A stretch of 38,163 nucleotides of DNA, from assembly GCA_934589675.1 (NCBI GenBank), contig CAKTOF010000021.1:1-38163 (forward strand), given 5' to 3'. Position numbers and translations under genes: made by a program. Position 1 is the first letter of the stretch. Every line of letters begins with the position of its first letter. Positions 23,024-29,893 of this stretch are shown here, piece by piece. Below the pieces are notes generated by a model that did no database searches, was not told the origin of the DNA, and saw only the letters and a program-made list of their open reading frames with translations. This DNA is from an uncultured Oscillospiraceae bacterium. Its GTDB lineage: Bacteria > Bacillota > Clostridia > Oscillospirales > Oscillospiraceae.

Positions 23024-24022
23024 ATGAAATTATCCAAGATCGCAGTTTTTTCCGACGCGCCGATGCACCGCGTCGTCGAGGACGACCTCGCGCCGCTGCG
23101 CGATGCAGCGCCGGATGCCGAGATCATCCTTGTTGACACGCCGGAGCAGCTTTCGGAAAAAGCAACGGACGTGGACGCCATCTTCACCATGCCGATGCGT
23201 GACTTCTCGCCGCTCATCGCCTACTGTGAGAAGGACGAAAGCCTCAAGTGGATCCAGCTCATGACGGCGGGCTACGACTTTTTCCAGGGTCTGCCGTTTG
23301 CCACACGCGAGGGGCTGACGGTCACGTCGACCATCGGCATCCACGGCGAGCCCATTTCCGACCACGCGCTCGCGTTCATGTTCGACCATGTGCGCCTGAT
23401 GCCGCTTGCCTACCAGTGCCAGGCGCGCCACGAGTGGCTGCGCCAGATACCGGCGGGCTTTGACGAGATCGGCCGCAAGACGGTCGGCATCATCGGCCCG
23501 GGCACGATCGGCATGTGCCTTGCCCGCAAGTGCAAGGCGCTCGGCATGACCGTCTACGGTGCCAAGCGCACGCCGGTGAGAAGCGAATATCTCGACCGCT
23601 GCTGGCCCATTGCCGAGCTTGACGAGATGCTCGCCGTGTCGGACTTTGTCGTCATCACTTCGCCGCTGACGGACGCGACGCGCGGCCTGCTGGATGCCGG
23701 CCGCTTTGCCGCCATGAAGAAGGGCGCCTACGTCATCAATCTCGCGCGCGGGCCGATCATCGTGACGGACGCGCTCATCGACGCGCTGCGCTCCGGCCGC
23801 ATCTCCGGCGCGGGCCTCGACGTCACCGACCCCGAGCCGCTGCCGGAAGACAGCCCGCTCTGGGACATCCCGGGCGTCACGATCACGAGCCATGTCTCGG
23901 CGCAGTCGCCGTACTACTTCGAGCGCGCGCTGGAAAATTACTGCGCGAACGTCCGCCGGTATCTCGCAGACGAGCCGCTCAAAAACGTCTGCAAAATGCC
24001 GGACGGCGTCCTGATGAAGTGA
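23024..24022 (+). CDS. Second D-2-hydroxyacid dehydrogenase
   Basis: A 332-residue D-2-hydroxyacid dehydrogenase, clearly diverged from the one at 21263. The NAD fold is GRKTVGIIGPGTIGMCLARKCKALGMTVYGAKR. Catalytic candidates are the arginine of NLARGPI, the glutamate of DVTDPEPLP and the histidine of ITSHVSAQSP. The layout most resembles the 2-ketoacid/glyoxylate reductase group. GGAGG precedes the ATG. Two different enzymes of this class in one operon suggest two different hydroxy acids or two steps of one route. Confidence 0.9.
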   Translation: MKLSKIAVFSDAPMHRVVEDDLAPLRDAAPDAEIILVDTPEQLSEKATDVDAIFTMPMRDFSPLIAYCEKDESLKWIQLMTAGYDFFQGLPFATREGLTVTSTIGIHGEPISDHALAFMFDHVRLMPLAYQCQARHEWLRQIPAGFDEIGRKTVGIIGPGTIGMCLARKCKALGMTVYGAKRTPVRSEYLDRCWPIAELDEMLAVSDFVVITSPLTDATRGLLDAGRFAAMKKGAYVINLARGPIIVTDALIDALRSGRISGAGLDVTDPEPLPEDSPLWDIPGVTITSHVSAQSPYYFERALENYCANVRRYLADEPLKNVCKMPDGVLMK

Positions 24023-24032
24023 GGAATTTCAC

Positions 24033-24941
24033 ATGAAAGCATTTATCATCGGCAGCGGCACGCTCGGCTCGACGACGGCGTTTTTGCTCGCGGAGCACGG
24101 ACTCTACGACGACGTTGTGCTGTTTGATCCCTATGAGCCGCTCGCCGTCAACCACGCGATGGATCTGACGCAGGCGTTCTGCCTGACGACGGACCCGACA
24201 GTCCGCGCCGGGAGCCTTGATGACATGGCCGGAAGCGACCTCGTCGTCATGTCGGCCGGCCTTCGCTCGAAGGCCGCGACGCCGGACTTCGTCGGCACGG
24301 CCATCGAGATGGCGCCGCTCATCGAGTCCATCGCAAACGGCCTCAAGACCGCGCCGGACGCCATCGTCATCACGATGACGAACCCGGTCGACGCCCTTTC
24401 TTACCTGCTCTGCCGCCTGTCCGGCCTGCCGGAAAAGCAGTTCCTCGGCTTTACGTGGAACGATTCGCTCCGCTTCCGCTGGGCAATCGCAAAGCACTTC
24501 GGCGTCAAGCCCGAAGAGGTTTCGGCGTACATGGTCGGCGAGCACGGCCGGTCGAAGCTGGCCGTCTGGTCGGACGTTTCGATCCGCGGCGAGAAGCACG
24601 TCTTCACGCCCGAAGAGCGCGACGCCGTCGCGGCCGTGCAGAACGGCTTCTGGGACGAGTTCATGAAGGTCAGCAGCCTGCGCACCGCCGGCTGGACGAC
24701 GGCCTACGGCTGCCTGCAGCAGGTGCGTTACGTCCTCGGCATGAACGAGGGCTGGTGCCCGTGTTCCGTCATCGACGGCGACCACAGTGCCGGCCGCCCA
24801 GCGCGCCTCGGCCCGAACGGCCTCATTGAGGCCAAGGAGCTCCGCCTCGCTGAGGCGGAGCAGGCGCTCTACGACGCGTCCGTCGCCAAGATCCGCGAAA
24901 TGATCACCCAGATCGCGCAGGGCGCGGGCTGGTCGATCTAA
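24033..24941 (+). CDS. Lactate/malate dehydrogenase family protein with altered substrate motifs
   Basis: A 302-residue protein with the LDH/MDH fold: KAFIIGSGTLGSTTAFLL (NAD loop), MTNPVDALSYLL, and the catalytic histidine H171 (VGEHG). R147 (NDSLRFR) keeps one substrate-binding arginine. Two familiar positions differ: the mobile-loop arginine normally in GETR/GMTR is P84 (AATPDF), although R78 lies nearby, and the GEHGD aspartate is R173. It is probably an L-2-hydroxyacid dehydrogenase for an unusual substrate. Last gene of the operon, with a terminator right after it. GAGG precedes the start by eight bases. Confidence 0.85.
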   Translation: MKAFIIGSGTLGSTTAFLLAEHGLYDDVVLFDPYEPLAVNHAMDLTQAFCLTTDPTVRAGSLDDMAGSDLVVMSAGLRSKAATPDFVGTAIEMAPLIESIANGLKTAPDAIVITMTNPVDALSYLLCRLSGLPEKQFLGFTWNDSLRFRWAIAKHFGVKPEEVSAYMVGEHGRSKLAVWSDVSIRGEKHVFTPEERDAVAAVQNGFWDEFMKVSSLRTAGWTTAYGCLQQVRYVLGMNEGWCPCSVIDGDHSAGRPARLGPNGLIEAKELRLAEAEQALYDASVAKIREMITQIAQGAGWSI

Positions 24942-24951
24942 GCAAAAAACA

Positions 24952-24987
24952 AAAAGCCACCGCAGCGTATGCTGCGGTGGCTTTTTT
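24952..24987 (+). terminator. Intrinsic terminator of the citF operon
   Basis: GCCACCGCAGC, loop GTAT, GCTGCGGTGGC, flanked by A-run and T-run; eleven-pair stem. Confidence 0.93.
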
Positions 24988-25054
24988 CCCTTCGACAAGC
25001 TATACAAATAGATAGCCTCAAATGTATGCAACTTATAGAAAGTTCGATTTATGA

Positions 25055-25084
25055 TTGACTGCATAGAATCAACTGACGTATAAT
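25055..25084 (+). promoter_or_regulatory. Sigma-A promoter of the protease operon
   Basis: TTGACT (25055-25060), 18-base spacer, TATAAT (25079-25084), about 35 bases before the leader ORF. Confidence 0.75.
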
Positions 25085-25118
25085 TAAAATGCAACCAACA
25101 GAGAAAGGAGAGATTGGT

Positions 25119-25163
25119 ATGAACCTTGTCCAGTCCCACCGAAAGATGTGGTTCCACCCCTGA
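25119..25163 (+). CDS. Possible 14-residue leader peptide
   Basis: ATG at 25119 with AAAGGAG at an ideal distance opens a frame of 14 codons (MNLVQSHRKMWFHP) ending in TGA, 50 bases before the protease start, within the transcribed leader. The ribosome site is as good as that of the real gene. It could be a leader peptide that tunes protease expression, or a chance ORF. No attenuator hairpin is evident between it and the protease. Confidence 0.4.
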   Translation: MNLVQSHRKMWFHP

Positions 25164-25213
25164 CGTATCCCTTGTCCGCACAAAAGCTAACCGTGTAAAG
25201 ATAGGAGGATATT

Positions 25214-26389
25214 ATGAAAAAACGGAATAAATTTGTGGCGGCCATGTTGACAATCGTTTTGTTGGTTTTATTGATAATCCCGGCTGCGGCACAGGAGCCG
25301 GAGATGGGAATTGCGCCGGATATTGCTGCACTTATGAAGGCACAGGAGTGCGCGGTTGCGGCGCATCGAACGTTGATTTCTAGTTTTGACTGGGACGAAG
25401 CAAGAAACGACTATGCATACCCAGATAATTATGGCGGTGATTATATTTCTGAAAACACGCTGGTAATTCAGTTGGTAAATCCGACAGAAGAGGATTACGC
25501 GTATTATACCGGCCTGCTTGAAGATTACGTTGATCACATTGCGTTTGAAGAAGTCGATTATAGCTATAACTTCTTACAGTCGGCAAGTGAGGATACGTTT
25601 GAAGACCTGAGTGATGAACTGGAAATTACGGGTTATGGCGTGCGTATGTCTCAAAATAGTGTTGTATTGTATGTGAAATCTAACGCTATGGCAACGGGGT
25701 TAAGTGAGCAGAACACAAATGAAGAGAACATAAGCAAACTAAAGTTACCTCGATATATTCAAATTGAAGAAGGTGAAAATGATACACTAAGCGCAACGTT
25801 GTATGGCGGTGATCTAATTGGAAATGGATCTAGTTCGTTTACTTTGGGTGCTTGTGGTTTCTACGGCGGGGCAATAGCAATTGTGACCTGCGGACACGGT
25901 GGCCATTCTGTAGGGTCAACACTCTATTATGGATCAGGGACGTCAACGCCAATTGGAACGGTGAAGAAACAGAACTACGGGAGTGGGCTTTATGGAGATT
26001 ATGCAATCGCGACGGTGACATATTCTCATACGTTGTCAAAATATGTTCACAATGCGGCGGGGTATGTTTTGATCAATACATATGATGAGAATCCTGCCGA
26101 GGGAACAGTTGTCAGCAAGTATGGGGAGACAACGGGTTATTCATATGGCACAATTACTGGGACAAATTATACAGCTGGCTATGGAACAAAGGGCTTGACG
26201 GTTGTTCAAATATCTGGAAGCAATGGAATCGATTACGGGGACAGTGGAGGCCCTTGGTATTATAATGACAGTAGTTTGGGCTACGTCTTTTGCGGTATTA
26301 CGAGCGGAAAGAATGGAGATAATACCGTGGCATATTTTACGCCGTATAAGTATATCTTGAGAAACGGAGGATTCACAGTTGCGTCGTAA
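25214..26389 (+). CDS. Secreted trypsin-like (S1) serine protease with propeptide
   Basis: A 391-residue exported protease. Residues 1-27 are a signal peptide (AAA cleavage region before QEPE); about 28-190 look like a propeptide of the streptogrisin/alpha-lytic type, rich in acidic residues; the protease domain follows. The triad is H228 (TCGH), D262 (YGDYA) and S344 (GDSGGP). Cysteines C214, C226 and C360 could form disulfides. AGGAGG precedes the ATG. The gene is clearly richer in A and T than its neighbours and uses AT-ending codons, suggesting acquisition by transfer. It has a start-coupled partner, the lipoprotein that follows. Confidence 0.9.
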   Translation: MKKRNKFVAAMLTIVLLVLLIIPAAAQEPEMGIAPDIAALMKAQECAVAAHRTLISSFDWDEARNDYAYPDNYGGDYISENTLVIQLVNPTEEDYAYYTGLLEDYVDHIAFEEVDYSYNFLQSASEDTFEDLSDELEITGYGVRMSQNSVVLYVKSNAMATGLSEQNTNEENISKLKLPRYIQIEEGENDTLSATLYGGDLIGNGSSSFTLGACGFYGGAIAIVTCGHGGHSVGSTLYYGSGTSTPIGTVKKQNYGSGLYGDYAIATVTYSHTLSKYVHNAAGYVLINTYDENPAEGTVVSKYGETTGYSYGTITGTNYTAGYGTKGLTVVQISGSNGIDYGDSGGPWYYNDSSLGYVFCGITSGKNGDNTVAYFTPYKYILRNGGFTVAS

Positions 26390-26858
26390 TGCTGTTGTTG
26401 CAGCGTGGCTTATTTCTGTTCTTGGACTGATGTTGACGGGATGTGCAAAAGCCCCTTGTGTCCCGATTGTCGGCGACGCGTCGGAGAGCGTTTTAACGGA
26501 AAACGCGCCGATCGTGATGGAGGTCACGGACGAGACGGTCGCGCGGGATGCGGAGGAGATCTCGCTGAAGGTAACGAACAGCTCGGACGAAGCGTATTCG
26601 TTCGGAGAGGCCAGCCGGGTCGAGGTGTTTTCAGACGGCGCGTGGCACACGCTGGAGTCGGCCGAGGGTGAGAGTAGCTTTGACGTGGTCGCCATTGCGC
26701 ACATCCTGCCTGCGGAGGGCACAGCAGACGCGACGGTCCGGCTCGCGCTTTACGGAAACCGGTTTGATGCCGGGACATACCGCGTGATCAAAGAATTCTC
26801 GCCGGAAAACGGCGGCGAAACCGTGACCGCCGCGGCGGAGTTTGAGATTGGAGAATAA
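26379..26858 (+). CDS. Lipoprotein with Ig-like domain
   Basis: A 159-residue lipoprotein. A signal peptide ends in lipobox LTGC (Cys22), followed by a beta-rich domain of about 110 residues (ISLKVTNSSDEAYSFGEASRVEVFSDGAWHTLE...GTYRVIKEF) that resembles bacterial Ig-like domains of Firmicute surface lipoproteins. The start is TTG at 26379, chosen because GGAGG lies eight bases upstream, inside the end of the protease gene (11-base overlap). Coupled translation suggests it works with the protease, perhaps as a membrane-bound partner or inhibitor; that is inference. Base composition returns to GC-rich across this gene. Confidence 0.8.
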   Translation: MRRNAVVAAWLISVLGLMLTGCAKAPCVPIVGDASESVLTENAPIVMEVTDETVARDAEEISLKVTNSSDEAYSFGEASRVEVFSDGAWHTLESAEGESSFDVVAIAHILPAEGTADATVRLALYGNRFDAGTYRVIKEFSPENGGETVTAAAEFEIGE

Positions 26859-26876
26859 AAGCGGTTTGCGTTTGAA

Positions 26877-26910
26877 AAAAAGCACCCGGACATCTGTCCG
26901 GGTGCTTTTT
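26877..26910. terminator. Bidirectional intrinsic terminator
   Basis: AGCACCCGGAC / GTCCGGGTGCT with an ATCT loop, A-run before and T-run after, between the convergent lipoprotein and SDR genes. Confidence 0.9.
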
Positions 26911-26955
26911 CGCGGCTGGGTGGGGGCCGCAATGCCAAGGAAGGAAAAAGATGGA

Positions 26956-27711
26956 TCACAACGTCGTGCCGTGGTCGACGACGAGCACCTGGCCCGTGAC
27001 GGCGGCGGCTTCGTCGCTCGCGAAGAACAAGATGGCGTTGGCCTGATCGACGACGTTCGCCTCAGGCAGGGAAAGATCCATGTGCTTGCCGCACTCGTCG
27101 GCAAACCACGTCGTGAACGTCGCGATCTGCTCGGGCGCGTTGAGCGGCGTCGGCGTCGGGCCGGGGCAGACGGCGTTGCAGCGGATGCCCTTCGAGGCAA
27201 ACTGGATGGCGACGTTTTTCGTGAAGCCGAGCACGCCGGCCTTCGCCGTCGAATAGGAAATGCCGGCGCTGCCGAACACGCCGCCGATGGACGAGACGTT
27301 CACGATGGAGCCGCCCTCGCCCATGTGCGGCAGGGCGTCCTTCGTCAGGTAAAAAAGCGACGTCTGGTCGATGGCGATGACCTCGTCCCACCATTCGTCC
27401 GAGCACTCGGTGATGGGGCGGTGCTTGTCGGCGATGCCAGCGTTGTTGACGAGAATGTCGATGCGGCCGAAGCGCTTCACGGTCTCTTCGACGACGTGCG
27501 TGCAGTCGGCGTGGCGCGTCAGGTCGGCCTGGACGGGGACGGCGGTGACGCCGTAGGCTTCGCACTCCTTCGCGGCCTCGACGAGCAGGTCATAGCGGCG
27601 GGCGCAGAGGACGACATTTGCGCCCTCCTGCGCGAAGCGGATGGCCGTCGCGCGGCCGATGCCGGAGTTCGCGCCGGTCACGATGGCAACTTTATTTGCA
27701 AGACGGTTCAT
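26956..27711 (-). CDS. Short-chain dehydrogenase/reductase (SDR)
   Basis: A 251-residue classical SDR: NAD(P) motif TGANSGIGRA at about 13-22, DILVNNAGIA near 84-93, catalytic serine in VNVSSIGG and YSTAK (Tyr-x-x-x-Lys), and a PG motif (CPGPTPTPL). The basic RR after the second beta strand (LCARRYDLL) hints at NADPH. It reduces or oxidises a carbonyl/alcohol pair; closest in general form to 3-oxoacyl-ACP reductases and 3-hydroxysteroid dehydrogenases. It lies 84 bases after a LysR gene on the same strand, and its leader carries an inverted repeat. Confidence 0.9.
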   Translation of the reverse strand: MNRLANKVAIVTGANSGIGRATAIRFAQEGANVVLCARRYDLLVEAAKECEAYGVTAVPVQADLTRHADCTHVVEETVKRFGRIDILVNNAGIADKHRPITECSDEWWDEVIAIDQTSLFYLTKDALPHMGEGGSIVNVSSIGGVFGSAGISYSTAKAGVLGFTKNVAIQFASKGIRCNAVCPGPTPTPLNAPEQIATFTTWFADECGKHMDLSLPEANVVDQANAILFFASDEAAAVTGQVLVVDHGTTL

Positions 27712-27714
27712 GGC

Positions 27715-27745
27715 ATAGTCTCCATTTCAATCAGGTTGAGACTAT
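27715..27745 (-). promoter_or_regulatory. Inverted repeat in the SDR leader (operator or RNA hairpin)
   Basis: ATAGTCTC-N15-GAGACTAT, perfect in eight pairs. The right arm on the minus strand includes the GGAG ribosome site of the SDR gene, and a TATGAT (27749-27744) just upstream looks like a -10 box. It could be the LysR binding site or an RNA hairpin that hides the ribosome site. Confidence 0.6.
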
Positions 27746-27795
27746 CATACCGCGCCGGGCGGAAAAGCTCCATGGCGGAATGTGCAATGACCGTT

Positions 27796-28689
27796 TCAAT
27801 TCCTGACAGGTGCGGTGGTGTCCAGCTGCTGCAAGAACAGGCCGATGGCCGGGTTCGGGTTGGCGCGGTGCCACGCGAGGCAGAAGTCGGCCTCCGGAAG
27901 ACCCTCCAGCGCCCGGTGGACGAGGTGCGGATTGCTGCAGGCGGTGTGGTTTTCATTGAGCACCATGACGCCGATGCCCGTCTCGAGCGCAAACAGCTGC
28001 GCGTTGAGGTCCGGGCAGACGAACAGCTTCGGCGTAAAGCCCGCCTCGGCGCACGCGCGCGCGACGGCCTGCGACAGGTGGTGGCACTCGCCCTCCTCAA
28101 GCTCGATGAAGCAGTCATCGGCAAAGTCGGACAGCGAGAGGGTCTCCTGCGCGGCAAGCGGGTGCTCCTTGGGCAGGATGATATAGTTTTTGAGCGTCTG
28201 AAAGCGGCGGAAGCTGAGATCCTCGTTCTCCTCGACCTCCATGGTCAGCGTCAGTCCCATGTCGAGCGCGCCGGAGAGCAGCTGCTGCTCCAGCTCGCGG
28301 AACGAGCAGCGGATCATGCGCAGCTGAAGCTCCGGGTAGCGCTCGCGGAAATAGCGCAGGATGCTGCGCAGGCGGTCGTCCATGACCTGCCCCTCTAAAA
28401 TGCCGAGCGTCAGCTGGCCCATCTCGCCGGCGTTGAGCCGCTTGGCGGCCGCGCACAGCTCGTCGTACTGGCGCGAGAGGTCGAGAAAGCCCTCGTACAT
28501 GATCTCGCCCGCGCCGGTCAGGCGCAGGTTCTGCCATCCGCGCAGGAACAGCGGATAGCCAAGCTCGGATTCGAGCGCGGCAATGTGGCGGCCGAACGTC
28601 GGCGGGGTCATAAAGACCTTTTCCGCCGCGTCGGCGAAGCTGCGGCTCTGCGCCGCAGCCAGAAAGCAGCGAATCTGCACGTCGTTCAT
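27796..28689 (-). CDS. LysR-family transcriptional regulator
   Basis: A 297-residue LysR protein: HTH in residues 1-60 (FLAAAQSRSFADAAEKVFMTPPTFGRHIAALESELGYPLFLRGWQNLRLTGAG) and an effector domain from about 90 (GQLTLGILEGQVMDD). The start at 28689 has GGAGG six bases upstream; the open frame continues further up but through the promoter. It precedes the SDR gene on the same strand and probably regulates it, and perhaps the neighbouring operon. Expressed from a near-consensus promoter. Confidence 0.9.
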   Translation of the reverse strand: MNDVQIRCFLAAAQSRSFADAAEKVFMTPPTFGRHIAALESELGYPLFLRGWQNLRLTGAGEIMYEGFLDLSRQYDELCAAAKRLNAGEMGQLTLGILEGQVMDDRLRSILRYFRERYPELQLRMIRCSFRELEQQLLSGALDMGLTLTMEVEENEDLSFRRFQTLKNYIILPKEHPLAAQETLSLSDFADDCFIELEEGECHHLSQAVARACAEAGFTPKLFVCPDLNAQLFALETGIGVMVLNENHTACSNPHLVHRALEGLPEADFCLAWHRANPNPAIGLFLQQLDTTAPVRN

Positions 28690-28722
28690 GGCGCACCTCC
28701 CGAAGTGATCTGGAATACTGAC

Positions 28723-28751
28723 ATCATACTCTGCAATTTCGCGCCGGTCAA
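28723..28751 (-). promoter_or_regulatory. Sigma-A promoter of the LysR gene
   Basis: Minus strand TTGACC (28751-28746), 17-base spacer, TATGAT (28728-28723). Confidence 0.75.
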
Positions 28752-28753
28752 AC

Positions 28754-28791
28754 AAAAAACGCGCCTGCCGCCCGGCAGACGCGTTTTTTTT
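28754..28791 (-). terminator. Intrinsic terminator of the malY-type/Xaa-Pro peptidase operon
   Basis: AACGCG-C-CTGCC / GGCAG-A-CGCGTT stem with T-runs on both strands; on the minus strand it directly follows the Xaa-Pro peptidase stop codon. Confidence 0.85.
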
Positions 28792-28797
28792 GCTGTC

Positions 28798-29850
28798 TCA
28801 GAGCACGATCAGCTCGCGCTCAGTACGGTTTAAGTCCTCGCAGCCCGTCTCGGTCAGGACGATGAGGTTTTCGATGCGCACGCCGAAGCGGCCGGGGATG
28901 TAGATGCCCGGCTCGGCGGAGACGACGGCGCCGGCGGGCAGCGGGACGGTGTCATTCGGGCCCGCGCCGGGGTTCTCGTGGCCCTCGATGCCGAGGCCGT
29001 GGCCGAAGCCGTGCGTGAAGTACTCGCCATAGCCCGCGTCTGCGATGACCTTGCGGCCGGCCGCGTCGATCTCACAGCCGGCAACGCCCGCGCGGGCGGC
29101 GGCCATGCCGGCCTTCTGCGCGGCGAGGACGACGTTATACACCTCGCGCATCTGCCCCGTCGGCTCGCCGATGGCGACGGTGCGGGTCATGTCCGAGCCG
29201 TAGCCGTTCATGACGCAGCCGAAGTCCATCGTGATGAAGTCACCCTTGCAGATGACGCGATCCGTGGCAAATCCGTGCGGGTTCGCGCCGTTCGGGCCGG
29301 AGGCGACGATGGGCGGGAAGGCGAGCGTGAAGCCGCCATTTGATAGCATCCGGTGCGCGAGCAGACCTGCGACGTCGTGCTCGGTGAGGCCGGCGTGCAG
29401 CTCGGGCAGGATCTGCTCGAACGCGTCGTCCGTGATGGCCTGCACGGCACGGATGAGCTCGATCTCGTCCGGCGTTTTCTTCATGCGCGCGCGGGTGAGG
29501 ACGTCCTGCGCCGGGGCAATGGGGCAGGGGAGCGCGGCGGCGAGCTGTGTGTACAGATCCCATGAGAGCGAAGATTCCTCGACGCCGACGTTTTTTAAGC
29601 CGAGCTTGCGGACAAGCTCGCCCGCGGCTTCGGGGACGGACTTGCCGTTCAGGCCGAGCACGGTGAGATCGTCGGACGAGTCAAACGACGGGGCGGGCGT
29701 GAGGTACCAGCCGGCGTCCGCCGTGACGAGCACCGCGCCGGCGAACAGGTCGCGGCCCGTGGCGTAGTGCAGGTTGACGGAGCTGAGAATGAGCAGGCCC
29801 TCGACATTCGACGCAGCCAGCTGCTCGGAGATCTGCTTGATATGTTCCAT
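28798..29850 (-). CDS. Xaa-Pro peptidase (M24 family)
   Basis: A 350-residue metallopeptidase with a creatinase-like N-terminal domain (ISEQLAASNVEGLLILSSVNLHYATG) and a pita-bread catalytic domain. Dinuclear metal ligands are visible as the aspartates of MDFGCVMNGYGSDMTRT, the histidine of HGFGHGLGIEGHE, and the glutamates of SAEPGIYIPG and VRIENL. It removes or cleaves at residues before proline (aminopeptidase P or prolidase type) in the cytoplasm. AAAGGAG precedes the ATG by eight bases. It follows the C-S lyase/cyclophilin gene by 43 bases, and a peptide importer is divergent to that operon, so it likely digests imported proline-containing peptides. Confidence 0.9.
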   Translation of the reverse strand: MEHIKQISEQLAASNVEGLLILSSVNLHYATGRDLFAGAVLVTADAGWYLTPAPSFDSSDDLTVLGLNGKSVPEAAGELVRKLGLKNVGVEESSLSWDLYTQLAAALPCPIAPAQDVLTRARMKKTPDEIELIRAVQAITDDAFEQILPELHAGLTEHDVAGLLAHRMLSNGGFTLAFPPIVASGPNGANPHGFATDRVICKGDFITMDFGCVMNGYGSDMTRTVAIGEPTGQMREVYNVVLAAQKAGMAAARAGVAGCEIDAAGRKVIADAGYGEYFTHGFGHGLGIEGHENPGAGPNDTVPLPAGAVVSAEPGIYIPGRFGVRIENLIVLTETGCEDLNRTERELIVL

Positions 29851-29893
29851 GGAAAAGACTCCTTTCAGAAAATGCGATGGGAAGCGCCGCGCA

